A program made the translations under genes and the position numbers. This document shows positions 1 through 8,957 of a DNA stretch of 64,000 nucleotides, piece after piece (the first letter of the stretch is position 1; each line of letters begins with the position of its first letter). Below the pieces are notes generated by a model that worked only from the letters and a program-made list of their open reading frames with translations, did not search any database and was not told the origin of the DNA. This DNA comes from Dehalobacter sp. CP (GTDB lineage: Bacteria > Bacillota_B > Desulfitobacteriia > Desulfitobacteriales > Syntrophobotulaceae), in assembly GCA_009910795.1 (NCBI GenBank), contig VMEE01000019.1:1-64000 (forward strand), read 5' to 3'.

Positions 1-17
1 AGAAAGGAGTGGGAATT

Positions 18-740
18 ATGCAGGAGAATTTTGAAAAATGGAGGGTGGGTATTCCAGATACATTTTATCCGATAAGCGAATTGCAGAAGTATGTTCAATA
101 CGGTACTGTCAAATCTTACTTAAAAGATAGTTTAGTTGTTTCACCGGGTGAAGCAATCCATAAATTTATCTATGTGCTTACCGGTAAATTGCAAGTAAAC
201 TTTGTGTTCAGCGATGGACGAGAACGGATGGTTTATTTTGGCGGCAAACATTGTATGTTCAACTATTTATTTCAATATAACTCCGACAATCGTATGGCGG
301 CTTATATTATAGCCTTAGAAGACAGCCAACTATGTTTTTTTTCTTGGGAACAGCTTGAAAAGATTTTTCATATGGACGGAAATCTTTTCTTTGAAATAAT
401 GAGAAATGAGAGTGCCAAATGCAATTTCTTTATGAAACAGTCGGCCGAGATGGACTTTTTAAATCCGACAATACGGATTGTGAAATTGATTTATCAATTA
501 TGCGTCTCTCAGGGGAAGCCTGTTAATAATCATATAGAGGTCAACATTGATTTACCCTTGAGAGATATTTCTGAAATAACCGGAGCTCATTATGTAACCG
601 TCTCCAAAGTATTCTGCACGCTGAATAAGCTTCATATTTTAGATAAGAAGAGAGACAAGATCGTTATTTTTGATATCAGAAAGCTGGAAGAATTAACACA
701 AGAAACACAATTATTCAAACATGATGGCACTGATTATTAG
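18..740 (+). CDS. rdhK: CRP/FNR-family regulator RdhK (CprK-like)
   Basis: 240-aa transcription factor with an N-terminal cyclic-nucleotide-type beta-barrel sensor (about residues 25-125), a long linker helix and a C-terminal winged helix. The recognition segment ISEITGAHYVTVSKVF lies near residue 185. In the CprK family the barrel binds a halogenated aromatic and the dimer activates dehalogenase promoters. The opening IPDTFYPISELQKY is shared by most regulators of this island. The start is the ATG at 18, with AAAGGAG eight bases upstream; an in-frame GTG at 9 overlaps that site and is less likely. It lies directly upstream of two duplicated rdhBA units and is their probable activator (inference from position). 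Confidence 0.9.
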   Translation: MQENFEKWRVGIPDTFYPISELQKYVQYGTVKSYLKDSLVVSPGEAIHKFIYVLTGKLQVNFVFSDGRERMVYFGGKHCMFNYLFQYNSDNRMAAYIIALEDSQLCFFSWEQLEKIFHMDGNLFFEIMRNESAKCNFFMKQSAEMDFLNPTIRIVKLIYQLCVSQGKPVNNHIEVNIDLPLRDISEITGAHYVTVSKVFCTLNKLHILDKKRDKIVIFDIRKLEELTQETQLFKHDGTDY

Positions 741-781
741 CATTTGTAAAATATTATCATTTATAAAATGATTATTTTCAA

Positions 782-793
782 TTTAGACTGAAT
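782..793 (+). promoter_or_regulatory. candidate operator, TTTAGACTGAAT
   Basis: This 12-mer lies about 75 bases upstream of rdhB. It recurs once or twice upstream of the duplicated unit (2759-2770 and 2790-2801, with T for C). The half-sites TTTAG and CTGAA form an imperfect inverted repeat. It may be the binding site of the neighbouring RdhK, but it does not match the box family seen elsewhere in the island. Confidence 0.35.
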
Positions 794-868
794 CATTTAA
801 TTATCTTATTTTGTACAATGTACCTAGTCATCCGATTGACCAAATCGTTAAAAGAGGAGGTGAAAATG

Positions 869-1180
869 ATGGGTACATTGTTGATTTTTGTTGCTGGCGT
901 GTTATTTTTAGCCGCGATTCTTTTTATTAAACCTCGCGCCAAAATGGAGCAAATGTGGAGAACAGTAATTAACTGGGTCTTATTCGTGATTTGGTATGCT
1001 GTTACCTGGACGGGAATTTCCTTTATCTATATCAACGCATCCGTAGGGCATGTTAAAGCAACGAGTACTGCAATATTCTTATTTGGAGGATTAGCTATCA
1101 TCCTTGCAGTTGTACTGGCACGTTTGTTAGGCTTCATCACTATTGGAAAAACGAAAAAGACAAATACTGAACAAGCTTGA
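869..1180 (+). CDS. rdhB: Reductive dehalogenase membrane anchor RdhB
   Basis: 103-aa membrane protein with three hydrophobic segments (about residues 2-20, 35-58 and 70-90), the second followed by [12 protein letters not shown]. RdhB proteins hold the exported catalytic subunit at the outer face of the membrane. This copy lacks the EXE motif found in PceB-type anchors, as do all the rdhB-before-rdhA copies in the window. AGGAGGTG precedes two adjacent ATGs (866 and 869); 869 gives the MGT start seen in most copies. It ends 16 bases before rdhA and so is probably co-transcribed with it. Confidence 0.88.
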   Translation: MGTLLIFVAGVLFLAAILFIKPRAKMEQMWRTVINWVLFVIWYAVTWTGISFIYINASVGHVKATSTAIFLFGGLAIILAVVLARLLGFITIGKTKKTNTEQA

Positions 1181-1196
1181 AAAGAGGTCAAAAAGA

Positions 1197-2573
1197 ATGA
1201 GTAGTGAGCAAAAAAAACAACCTCAAATCAACCGAAGGAATTTTCTGAAAGCCGGCGCTGCAGCTACATTCCTTGGTGTTGCCGGAGTATTAAAAACACC
1301 TGGTAAGTTTGCAAGTGCAGCAAGCAGTGTGCAATATGCTGCTGCGCCAAAAGGACAATGGTCCAAAATACATCCTGTGCACGATATGGGCAGTGCTGCA
1401 GTACACTATGTGGAACATAATGATCAATGGTTGGGAACCACTAAGATCGTTGGAAAGATCAAGAATATCAGCGAAGCTGACGGTGGTGGTGGACTGCTAT
1501 TAAGAGGTAAACTTGGAGATAAGGCATTTCGAGGATTCATGACCCAAACTCTGAGATCCCCTATAAACACAGCAATTGCTCAAGCCGCTGGTCCTATTGC
1601 TTCGCCCGCAGTTATGGAAGGAAAGCCTGCCCCTCAGAAAATGGCGATACCTGATCCCGAGCAAATGTCAATGCACATTAAAGATCTGGCTTACTTTCTG
1701 CGTGCAGATGATGTAGCAATTGGTAAAATGCCGGAATATGCCTACTTTTCCTATCATACATTAAACGCGTTTGATTTGGCGAAAAAACCTGTAGAGGAAT
1801 GCGTCGTGCCTGTAACTGAACGGATGCCATATGTCATCACCGTTTTGAGAGACCAACATTTAGAAACGATGCTGGGTTCCACTGGCTATGACGGGATCAG
1901 TGATGCGCAGTCCTTTAATGCTTATCACCTTACAGCTAATATATCTGTCATCATAGCAAATTACATTCGCAAACTTGGTTATAATGCAAGGGCCTCTCAT
2001 GCTTTCAATAACATTTTGGCAGTTACCCCTTGTCTTATCGCAGCCGGGTTGGGAGAGCTATCCCGCACAGGTAACACCAGTGCCCATCCCCGGCTCGGAT
2101 TCCGCACTAAAGCTGCTGTCGTTACTACGGATCTGCCGCTTGCTCCGGATAAGCCAATCGATTTTGGCTTGCAGGATTTCTGCAGAGTGTGTAAGAAATG
2201 TGCAACGGAATGTCCGGCTCAAGCCATTTCCTATGATGCCGATCCTGTGGAATATAACGGATACTTGCGCTGGAACGTCAATTCTAATACGTGCCAAATA
2301 TTCCGGGTAACAAACGAAGAAGGTATTTCCTGCGGACGGTGCATGAAAGTCTGCCCATGGAATTCCAAAGAGGATTCATGGTTCCATCAGGCGGGAACCT
2401 GGATCGGAAGCCAGAATTCGGCAGGAGCCAGTCTCCTTAAATCGATTGATGATATGTTCGGATATGGTACCGAGCAGATCTTGGATTATAAGTGGTGGCT
2501 TGAATGGCCGGAAAACCACAAAATTCCGGAAACATTGACTACAACAAGGACTTCATTGACAGGTGTAAAATAA
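1197..2573 (+). CDS. rdhA: Reductive dehalogenase catalytic subunit RdhA (cpr-type), tandem copy 1
   Basis: 458-aa precursor of a corrinoid and Fe-S terminal reductase that replaces a halogen with hydrogen on an organohalide; the substrate cannot be read from sequence. A Tat signal RRNFLKAG lies near residue 12. The first cluster motif [12 protein letters not shown] starts at Cys329. The second is Cys366 plus [10 protein letters not shown] from Cys379. The residues aligning with the PceA pocket are present: Tyr in NAYH, Asn in HAFN, Arg in LGFR. The start is the ATG at 1197 behind AAAAGAGG; an upstream in-frame ATG at 1143 lies inside rdhB and would bury the Tat motif. It is nearly the same as the next rdhA. 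Confidence 0.93.
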   Translation: MSSEQKKQPQINRRNFLKAGAAATFLGVAGVLKTPGKFASAASSVQYAAAPKGQWSKIHPVHDMGSAAVHYVEHNDQWLGTTKIVGKIKNISEADGGGGLLLRGKLGDKAFRGFMTQTLRSPINTAIAQAAGPIASPAVMEGKPAPQKMAIPDPEQMSMHIKDLAYFLRADDVAIGKMPEYAYFSYHTLNAFDLAKKPVEECVVPVTERMPYVITVLRDQHLETMLGSTGYDGISDAQSFNAYHLTANISVIIANYIRKLGYNARASHAFNNILAVTPCLIAAGLGELSRTGNTSAHPRLGFRTKAAVVTTDLPLAPDKPIDFGLQDFCRVCKKCATECPAQAISYDADPVEYNGYLRWNVNSNTCQIFRVTNEEGISCGRCMKVCPWNSKEDSWFHQAGTWIGSQNSAGASLLKSIDDMFGYGTEQILDYKWWLEWPENHKIPETLTTTRTSLTGVK

Positions 2574-2669
2574 GATATGAGCGGCGCATCATATCCAACG
2601 CTTAATATGGAGCGATTTCCTTCATCTGAGTACGCCACGTGTGTCTGGACAAAGAAGAAATGAAGCGCG

Positions 2670-2706
2670 GAAAGGTTAGCCACCAAGCAAAGGTGACTAA
2701 CCTTTC
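2670..2706 (+). terminator. Hairpin after rdhBA copy 1
   Basis: GAAAGGTTAG pairs with CTAACCTTTC, but no strong T run follows. The same element, with its flanks, recurs after copy 2 at 4776-4812, so it was duplicated with the genes. Confidence 0.55.
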
Positions 2707-2758
2707 TGCTACATACTCACTGTTATTATTTTCATTTATAAAATATTATCATTTTCAG

Positions 2759-2801
2759 TTTAGATTGAATAAAATATTTCCATTTTCAATTTAGATTGAA
2801 T
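2759..2801 (+). promoter_or_regulatory. Two copies of TTTAGATTGAAT upstream of rdhBA copy 2
   Basis: Copies at 2759-2770 and 2790-2801, 31 bases apart, matching the single TTTAGACTGAAT at 782-793. The extra copy is a difference between the two duplicated promoters and could change their regulation (inference). Confidence 0.35.
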
Positions 2802-2877
2802 CATTTAATTACCTTATTTTGTACAATGTACCTAGTCATCCGGATTGGCCAAATCGCTAAGAGAGGAGGTGAAAATG

Positions 2878-3189
2878 ATGGGTACATTGTTGATTTTTAT
2901 TGCTGGCGTGTTATTTTTAGCTGCAATTCTTTTTATTAAACCTCGCGCCAAAATGGAGCAAATGTGGAGAACAGTAATTAACTGGGTCTTATTTGTGATT
3001 TGGTATGCTGTTACCTGGACGGGAATTTCCTTTATCTACATCAACGCATCAGTAGGGCATGTTAAAGCAACGAGTACTGCAATATTCCTATTTGGAGGAT
3101 TAGCTATCATCCTTGCAGTTGTACTGGCACGTTTGTTAGGCTTCATCACTATTGGAAAAACGAAAAAGGCAAATACTGAACAAGCTTGA
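2878..3189 (+). CDS. rdhB: Membrane anchor RdhB, tandem copy 2
   Basis: 103 aa, differing from the copy at 869 by only a few residues, with three hydrophobic segments and VGHVKAT after the second. AGGAGGTG precedes paired ATGs at 2875 and 2878; the second gives the MGT start. It sits 16 bases before its rdhA, the same spacing as copy 1. Confidence 0.88.
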   Translation: MGTLLIFIAGVLFLAAILFIKPRAKMEQMWRTVINWVLFVIWYAVTWTGISFIYINASVGHVKATSTAIFLFGGLAIILAVVLARLLGFITIGKTKKANTEQA

Positions 3190-3205
3190 AAAGAGGTGAA
3201 AAAGA

Positions 3206-4588
3206 ATGAGTAGTGAGCAAAAAAAACAACTTCAAATCAACCGAAGGAATTTTCTGAAAGCCGGCGTTGCAGCCACATTCCTTGGTGTTGCCGGAGTATT
3301 AAAAACACCTGGTAAGTTTGCAAGTGCAGCAAACAACTACGCTGTGCAGTACGCTGCTGCGCCAAAAGGACAATGGTCCAAAATTCATCCTGTGCACGAT
3401 ATGGGGAGTGCTGCAGTACGCTATGTGGAACATAATGATCAATGGTTGGGAACCACTAAGATCGTTGGAAAGATCAAGAATATCAGCGAAGCTGAAAATG
3501 CTACTGCACTGGTAGTAAGACGTCAGCTTGGTGAACTAGGAGCTAACGGGGTTGGAGATAAGGCGTTTCGCGGATACATGACCCAAACTGCGAGACACCC
3601 TTTAAACACAGCAATTGGTCAAGCCGCTGTTCTTATTGCTACGCCGGCAGCTGTGTCAGGAAAGCCTAATCCGGATAAATTGGCGATACCTGATCCCGAG
3701 CAAATGTCAATGCACATTAAAGATCTGGGTTACTTTCTGCATTGCGACGATATAGCAATTGGCAAAATGCCGGAATATGCCTACTTTTCCCATCATTATC
3801 TAAGCTTGAAGGATATGGCGAAAAAACCTATGGAGGAATGCATCGAACCTGTAACCGAACGGTTGCCATATGTCATCGGGATTTTGAAAGACCAACATTT
3901 AGAAACGACGCTGGGTTCCACTGGCTATGACGGGATCAGTGATGCGCAGTCCTTTAATGCTTATTCTGCTACAGCTTTTGTATCTGTCATCATAGCAAAT
4001 TACATCCGCAGGCTTGGTTATAATGCAAGGGCTTCTCATGCTTTCAATAACATTGTGGCAGTTACCCCTTGTCTTGTCGCAGCCGGGTTGGGAGAGATGT
4101 GCCGCTTAGGTAACGGCAGTCTCCATCCCCGGCTAGGATTCCGCCATAAAGCTGCTGTCGTTACTACGGATCTGCCGCTTGCTCCGGATAAGCCAATCGA
4201 TTTTGGCTTGCAGGATTTCTGCAGAGTGTGTAAGAAATGCGCGGAGGAATGTCCGGCTCAAGCCATTTCCTATGATGCCGATACTGTGGAATATAACGGA
4301 TACCTGCGCTGGAACGTCAGTACTTTAAAGTGCAGTATATTCCGGGTATCAAACGAAGAAGGCGTTTCCTGCGGACGGTGCATGAAAGTCTGCCCATGGA
4401 ATTCCAAAGAGGATTCATGGTTCCATCAGGCGGGAACCTGGATGGGAAGCCAGAATTCGGCAGGAGCCAGTCTCCTTAGAAAGATTGATGATATGTTCGG
4501 ATATGGCACCGAGCAGATTTTGGATTATAAATGGTGGCTTGAATATCCGGAAATGTACAAAATTCCGGAAACTATAACTATTAAGTAA
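3206..4588 (+). CDS. rdhA: Reductive dehalogenase RdhA (cpr-type), tandem copy 2
   Basis: 460-aa paralogue of the rdhA at 1197, nearly identical at both ends and most divergent in the middle (about residues 100-260), the part that shapes the substrate pocket in known structures. Tat motif RRNFLKAG. Cluster motifs start at Cys339 ([12 protein letters not shown]) and Cys389 ([10 protein letters not shown]). The pocket Tyr (NAYS), Asn (HAFN) and Arg (GFRHK) are kept. The variable middle suggests a shifted substrate range rather than a redundant copy (inference). Confidence 0.93.
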   Translation: MSSEQKKQLQINRRNFLKAGVAATFLGVAGVLKTPGKFASAANNYAVQYAAAPKGQWSKIHPVHDMGSAAVRYVEHNDQWLGTTKIVGKIKNISEAENATALVVRRQLGELGANGVGDKAFRGYMTQTARHPLNTAIGQAAVLIATPAAVSGKPNPDKLAIPDPEQMSMHIKDLGYFLHCDDIAIGKMPEYAYFSHHYLSLKDMAKKPMEECIEPVTERLPYVIGILKDQHLETTLGSTGYDGISDAQSFNAYSATAFVSVIIANYIRRLGYNARASHAFNNIVAVTPCLVAAGLGEMCRLGNGSLHPRLGFRHKAAVVTTDLPLAPDKPIDFGLQDFCRVCKKCAEECPAQAISYDADTVEYNGYLRWNVSTLKCSIFRVSNEEGVSCGRCMKVCPWNSKEDSWFHQAGTWMGSQNSAGASLLRKIDDMFGYGTEQILDYKWWLEYPEMYKIPETITIK

Positions 4589-4775
4589 AGTCTTCATTGA
4601 CAAGTGAAAAATAAGATATGAGCTATACCATGTGGTTTCCGCGCCAAATGCGGTCTGCCGATTGGAATCTGGTCGGCATCTGATGATCGGCACATCATAT
4701 CCAATGCTTAATATGGAGCGATTTCCTTCATCTGAGTACTCCACGTGTGTTTGGACAAAGAAGAGATGAAGCGCG

Positions 4776-4812
4776 GAAAGGTTAGCCACCAAGCAAAGGG
4801 GGCTAACCTTTC
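4776..4812 (+). terminator. Hairpin after rdhBA copy 2
   Basis: Perfect 12-bp stem, GAAAGGTTAGCC with GGCTAACCTTTC, followed by TTCTAC. It is the duplicate of the hairpin at 2670-2706. Confidence 0.6.
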
Positions 4813-4916
4813 TTCTACATACTCACTGCTATTATTTTATTATCTAATACTGGTGTGGCTGCCGATTACGAAAAAATCCTGAAACCTTGTCAAAAACGTG
4901 ATAGAGGAAGATCTGT

Positions 4917-4947
4917 AAACCTCCTGGGGATGTGCTCCGGGAGGTTT
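4917..4947 (+). terminator. Hairpin in the 4589-5150 gap
   Basis: AAACCTCC pairs with GGAGGTTT. The rest of this 562-base gap is the duplicated 3' flank (to about 4830), then AT-rich DNA with a short tandem CATATCCAAT at 5091-5109. No gene was seen. Confidence 0.45.
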
Positions 4948-5150
4948 ATCGTCTAAAATATGGATATTTTGAAGGAAAGTGCGGAAATTTAGCGAATTAT
5001 TCTAAAAGTTTATATTAACAGAAAAGGAAATAGTTCCGTTTTTAAATACAAAAGGTTTTGCATAGAATAACATCTAGGAGATACAAAATCATATCCAATC
5101 ATATCCAATCTTAATTTACGATCAATGTTGAAAAACAGTAGGAGGAGAGT

Positions 5151-6131
5151 ATGAATAAAAAACGCTGGATTTCTATCGCGGTTATCATTGTTTTGCTGGT
5201 GGTATATGTACAGACAGATGTTATTTCCGGGGGAACAAACATGGGGAAATTGGAAAAATCCCTGTTGCCTTCAGAATCCTCATTCACCACCGGGACTTAT
5301 CAGGAAGGAACCGGTAAAACGATTGCGCTGATCAACGTCAACGGAACTATTCAGTCCACAAGTGATTCATTGTCATCCACCGATACCTATAATCACCAGA
5401 TATTTTTACAGGAAATTGAAGATGCCTTTACTAATCCTGAGATTCAGGCGGTTGTCCTGGCTATTGATTCGCCTGGCGGCGGGGTATATGAAAGTGATGA
5501 GATTTATCAAAAACTGATCAGCTTAAAAGAAAAATACCCAAAACCTTTGGTTGTTTCGATGGGGACATTGGCAGCCTCAGGCGGTTACTTTATTTCGATG
5601 CCTGCGGATGAAATTTTGGCGACTCGGGATACGCTGACCGGATCCATCGGCGTCATTATGAGCACGTATAATTACAGCGAGCTGGCAAAAAAATTGGGTG
5701 TTGACGAAATTGTCTTCAAAAGCGGTAAAAACAAAGACATCATGAATCCGATGCGTGAAGCGACAGAGGAAGAAAAGCAGATCATGCAGGGAATCATTGA
5801 TGAGTATTATGGCTATTTTGTCGATGCAGTGGCTAAAGGAAGAAAAATGGACCGTCAGGCCGTCATCAAAGTCGCCGATGGAAGGGTTTATACAGCGACA
5901 CAGGCCAAATCGCTGGGCCTCATCGATCAGATCGGCGATCTGGATGGAGCTATTGCCGAAGCAGCAAAAATGATTAACGAAAGTGATCCCAACGTTATCC
6001 AATATCAAAATGAAACGCTGTTTGATTTGAATCGGCTCTTTTCCATGGTGTCGCCCCAACTTGATTTCTTGGGGATCAAACAGGATTTGCAGGACAGCGC
6101 GGTACCTACCGTGATGTACCTGTATCGCTAA
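5151..6131 (+). CDS. sppA: Signal peptide peptidase SppA (S49 family)
   Basis: 326-aa membrane-bound serine protease that digests cleaved signal peptides. One N-terminal transmembrane segment (residues 6-20) anchors an extracellular S49 domain. The nucleophile is Ser143 in LAASGGYF, and the Ser-Lys dyad lysine is probably Lys195 in KSGKNKD, the spacing known for Bacillus SppA. GGAGGAG precedes the ATG. It heads a four-gene block with an RDD protein, a pentapeptide-repeat protein and a YccF protein, none specific to dehalogenation. Given the island's heavy load of Tat precursors it could help clear signal peptides, but that is speculation. Confidence 0.92.
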   Translation: MNKKRWISIAVIIVLLVVYVQTDVISGGTNMGKLEKSLLPSESSFTTGTYQEGTGKTIALINVNGTIQSTSDSLSSTDTYNHQIFLQEIEDAFTNPEIQAVVLAIDSPGGGVYESDEIYQKLISLKEKYPKPLVVSMGTLAASGGYFISMPADEILATRDTLTGSIGVIMSTYNYSELAKKLGVDEIVFKSGKNKDIMNPMREATEEEKQIMQGIIDEYYGYFVDAVAKGRKMDRQAVIKVADGRVYTATQAKSLGLIDQIGDLDGAIAEAAKMINESDPNVIQYQNETLFDLNRLFSMVSPQLDFLGIKQDLQDSAVPTVMYLYR

Positions 6132-6148
6132 AGGAGCGTGAATCATCC

Positions 6149-6703
6149 ATGGATATTGATCATATTACAAACAGCGGTGATCAGACAGCAGAAAGTGCAA
6201 ATACAGTGGAAAGTGTCAATGTGGTAGATTTAAGAGTCGTTGGTTTTTGGACCCGATTCTGGGCCTTTGTCATTGATCTGGCAGTCATTGCAATGAGCAG
6301 TCAGATATTTTTCCGGGTTATATGGCCGGCAGGTCTTGAAACGACAACCATTAAATCATTTGTCCTGATCAATGCACTCTTTCCGGGCATCTGGGGAAGT
6401 ATATATTTCGTTTTGCTGACGATGTATTTCGGACAAACGCTCGGGAAAATGATCATGGGAATTAAAGTTGTAAGCAAAGATGGAAGCCCTCTCAGCTGGT
6501 CTGCGGTGGCCATGCGGGAAGTCGCCGGGAGAACACTGGCACAGCTGCTCGGCACCTACTTGGGTTATTTGATTTGCGCATTTCATCCTCGAAAACAGGC
6601 CTTGACCGATATCATCGGCGATACCTATGTGGTTTATGCTGAGGATAAAAAGAGGGGCAGATGGGTTCAGATCCCGGTAGTACCGAGTACCAATGCAGAA
6701 TAA
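6149..6703 (+). CDS. RDD family membrane protein
   Basis: 184 aa. The RDD signature VGFWTRFWAFVIDLAVIA opens the first transmembrane segment (about residues 31-52). A second hydrophobic stretch follows at about 70-95, then GQTLGKMIMGIKVVSKDG, a typical RDD loop. The family's function is unsettled; some members act in ion or osmotic tolerance. AAGGAG lies 12 bases before the ATG. Its end overlaps the next gene by 11 bases, so the two are translated together. Confidence 0.82.
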   Translation: MDIDHITNSGDQTAESANTVESVNVVDLRVVGFWTRFWAFVIDLAVIAMSSQIFFRVIWPAGLETTTIKSFVLINALFPGIWGSIYFVLLTMYFGQTLGKMIMGIKVVSKDGSPLSWSAVAMREVAGRTLAQLLGTYLGYLICAFHPRKQALTDIIGDTYVVYAEDKKRGRWVQIPVVPSTNAE

Positions 6704-7340
6704 GCAATTTTATGCGACCCGCCCAATATTTGATAACGAACTGGAACCTGCCACGTTATTAAGAGAGAATATCACGGATGAAGCAATGTTTTCCTACGTG
6801 GAAGTGAGCGACTGCACGCTCGATCATATTGAAGCGGACCGGATCACGTTTAAACAAGTCGTCTTCCAAAAAGTCATGTTTACTGAAGCAGCCTTTCCGC
6901 GTGCCGACCTGATGAATGTCCGGTTCCAGAATTGTGATTTGTCTAATGCTGACTTTAGTGAAGCGATCCTGCATCGCGTTGAGTTTATTAACTGTAAGCT
7001 GATCGGGATTAATTTAAGTGAAGCCACGCTGCGGGATGCGACCTTCGAAAATTGCAATGGCCAATATGCTTTTTTCAGTTATGCGAATTGCAAACAGGTA
7101 TCCTTTCTGCAATGCCAGCTGGCCTTCGCGGATTTTAAAAATTGTGCATTTACGAAAGTCGAGTTTCCGGATTCCAATCTTCGTCAGACGCAATTCAATT
7201 TCACCAAGCTGAAAGGGATCGACTTCACCAGCTGTGATATTGAAGGGCTGGGTGTCAACTTTGCCGACGTGAACGGAGCTGTCGTCAATGCGATGCAGGC
7301 TGTTTCTCTGGCCAGCTTGTTCGGACTTGTTATCAAATAA
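6693..7340 (+). CDS. Pentapeptide-repeat protein
   Basis: 215 aa built of A(D/N)LXX-type pentapeptides from about residue 45 to 195, for example ADLMN, CDLSNADFSEAIL, CKLIGINLSEATL and TSCDIEGL, which predicts a right-handed quadrilateral beta-helix. Such proteins range from gyrase-protecting DNA mimics to scaffolds, and nothing here decides the role. The start overlaps the 3' end of the RDD gene. No signal peptide or membrane segment, so it is cytoplasmic. Confidence 0.85.
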   Translation: MQNKQFYATRPIFDNELEPATLLRENITDEAMFSYVEVSDCTLDHIEADRITFKQVVFQKVMFTEAAFPRADLMNVRFQNCDLSNADFSEAILHRVEFINCKLIGINLSEATLRDATFENCNGQYAFFSYANCKQVSFLQCQLAFADFKNCAFTKVEFPDSNLRQTQFNFTKLKGIDFTSCDIEGLGVNFADVNGAVVNAMQAVSLASLFGLVIK

Positions 7341-7394
7341 GCAGAACGAGGGCTATAGGCTTATACGTTCAATGAGGATTGGAGGAAAACAAAG

Positions 7395-7763
7395 ATGAAC
7401 TTCATTGGCAATCTGATTTGGTTGATATTGGGCGGCATTATCGGAGCAATTCTATGGTTTATGGCAGGATTGGTTTTATGTGTCACAATCGTCGGCATTC
7501 CTTTTGGCCTTCAGTGTTTTAAAATATCCCTGCTCGTTTTGTGGCCATTCGGCAAAGAAGTTATCCTTGGCAGCTTTGGGGTTGGGGGATTACTTTTGAA
7601 TATTCTCTGGCTGATTTTCCTGGGATGGGAGCTGGCCGTACATCATTTAATTATCGGCCTTATTTTCTGCATCACCATCGTCGGCATTCCGTTTGGGCTC
7701 CAGCATTTTAAGTTTGCTCAGCTGGCTTTGGTTCCCTTTGGTGCAAAAATCGTGGACAAATAA
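7395..7763 (+). CDS. yccF: YccF-domain inner-membrane protein
   Basis: 122-aa membrane protein containing an internal duplication: TIVGIPFGLQCFK near residue 33 and TIVGIPFGLQHFK near residue 95, each after a hydrophobic helix. This is the YccF (DUF307) architecture, of unknown function. TTGGAGGA precedes the ATG. It is the last gene of the sppA block and is followed by a terminator. Confidence 0.85.
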   Translation: MNFIGNLIWLILGGIIGAILWFMAGLVLCVTIVGIPFGLQCFKISLLVLWPFGKEVILGSFGVGGLLLNILWLIFLGWELAVHHLIIGLIFCITIVGIPFGLQHFKFAQLALVPFGAKIVDK

Positions 7764-7841
7764 ACAATTTTCATTGGTATCCTGATTAATAATGCAGTAT
7801 AAAAGAACGTCTTTGCCATTCTCCGAATATTTACTTTATCG

Positions 7842-7877
7842 ACAGCGCGGTTCATAACCCGCTGTTTTTCACTTTGT
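7842..7877 (+). terminator. Terminator of the sppA block
   Basis: ACAGCG and CGCTGT enclose a second small stem GGTT/AACC and are followed by TTTTT. The remainder of the 7764-8079 gap (about 7880-7960) is more GC-rich than its surroundings and was not recognised. Confidence 0.65.
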
Positions 7878-8079
7878 TGAGCGAGGCTTTTCGACGTCCA
7901 AGGATGGCAAGGAGCGGCTTGCGAAGGAGGGCGCAATGACGAAAAGCAGTTAGGGTAAATAGACAGGCTGCGTGGTTTATCATGACTTATTTTTATGGCC
8001 TGTTGGCAGAATGGTACGCTTATGACGGGAAAATAGAGTTCTCAAATTTATTAAATGCTTTTATGAAACCAATAGAAAT

Positions 8080-8772
8080 TTATAATTGCGTATAGATACT
8101 TGTTTGATAGTCTCTTAACTTCTGAATATCTTTAATATAGTAATACCCGTTGGTCTGCTCTATTAGCTTTAATTCCTTTAACTTTTTAATATTCCTTAAT
8201 GTCGTTATTCGATTTATACCAAGAAGATTGCTAATAAACTGCTGGCTGATCTTAATATTTAACTTAATTTTTGTGTCTTCTTCCACTCCGAAATTTTCGG
8301 CAAGTGTTAAAAAAATGTTGCACATCCCCCATTCGGTATCATGATAAAGCAATTCATCAATATGATTCATATTGGAATAAAATTTCTTTGTGAGGGATTG
8401 CAAGAGAAAAAGCGTTACATTTAAGTCTGTTGACAAAAGACCCAATAGATCTTCTTTTCTCATAAAGACTAGCGTGGTATCCACACTTGCTTTAAAGTAA
8501 CAAAAAACCGGAACATTGAAAAGAACATTGGACTCCAAAAAAATACTACTCTTCTCAAGAATGCATATGATCCGTTCATTTCCTTTAGGAGAGAATTCAG
8601 AAGCAATGACTCTGCCTTCCTTGACAAAATAAAATCCTTCCATGACGTCTCCGGGAGACGCAATAACTGAATTTTTTTTAAAGAATAATTCCTTGCCATT
8701 TTCAGTCAGTGCTTTAGAAAAATTATCAAGCTTGTAGATTCTTGAAAATTCTTCAACGGGTGAGTATTTCAT
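8080..8772 (-). CDS. rdhK: CRP/FNR-family regulator, second class
   Basis: 230-aa regulator with a cyclic-nucleotide-type sensor barrel (about residues 20-125) and a C-terminal helix-turn-helix ISQQFISNLLGINRITTLRNIKKLKE. That recognition helix differs from the HYVTVSK type of the other regulators, and this class occurs only beside the three rdhABC operons. Start ATG 8772 lies behind GGGGAG; the upstream in-frame TTG at 8790 falls inside that site. It is divergent from the rdhA at 8958, with the GTAGTC-type box between them, and so is its likely regulator (inference). Confidence 0.85.
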   Translation of the reverse strand: MKYSPVEEFSRIYKLDNFSKALTENGKELFFKKNSVIASPGDVMEGFYFVKEGRVIASEFSPKGNERIICILEKSSIFLESNVLFNVPVFCYFKASVDTTLVFMRKEDLLGLLSTDLNVTLFLLQSLTKKFYSNMNHIDELLYHDTEWGMCNIFLTLAENFGVEEDTKIKLNIKISQQFISNLLGINRITTLRNIKKLKELKLIEQTNGYYYIKDIQKLRDYQTSIYTQL

Positions 8773-8864
8773 AAAAATCAAACTCCCCAATATTTAATAG
8801 TACTTTCCCTTCCTGCATTAATATTATTACACACTAATTATACTTTTATCAAAATAAATAAAAT

Positions 8865-8893
8865 GCAGTCCAGACTACATTTGTAGTGTGGAC
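8865..8893. promoter_or_regulatory. GTAGTC-type operator of the first rdhABC operon
   Basis: 8865-8878 reads GCAGTCCAGACTAC, one base off the inverted repeat GTAGTC-CA-GACTAC seen at 42211. Overlapping it, 8868-8893 is a wider inverted repeat (GTCCAGACTAC, 4 bases, GTAGTGTGGAC, one mismatch). It lies 65-90 bases upstream of rdhA, in the space between two divergent genes. Confidence 0.7.
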
Positions 8894-8957
8894 ACCTACT
8901 TTAAATTTTGAGACATGATAATTTATGGGTAGAAATATTTTAGGGAGGAGATGCACT

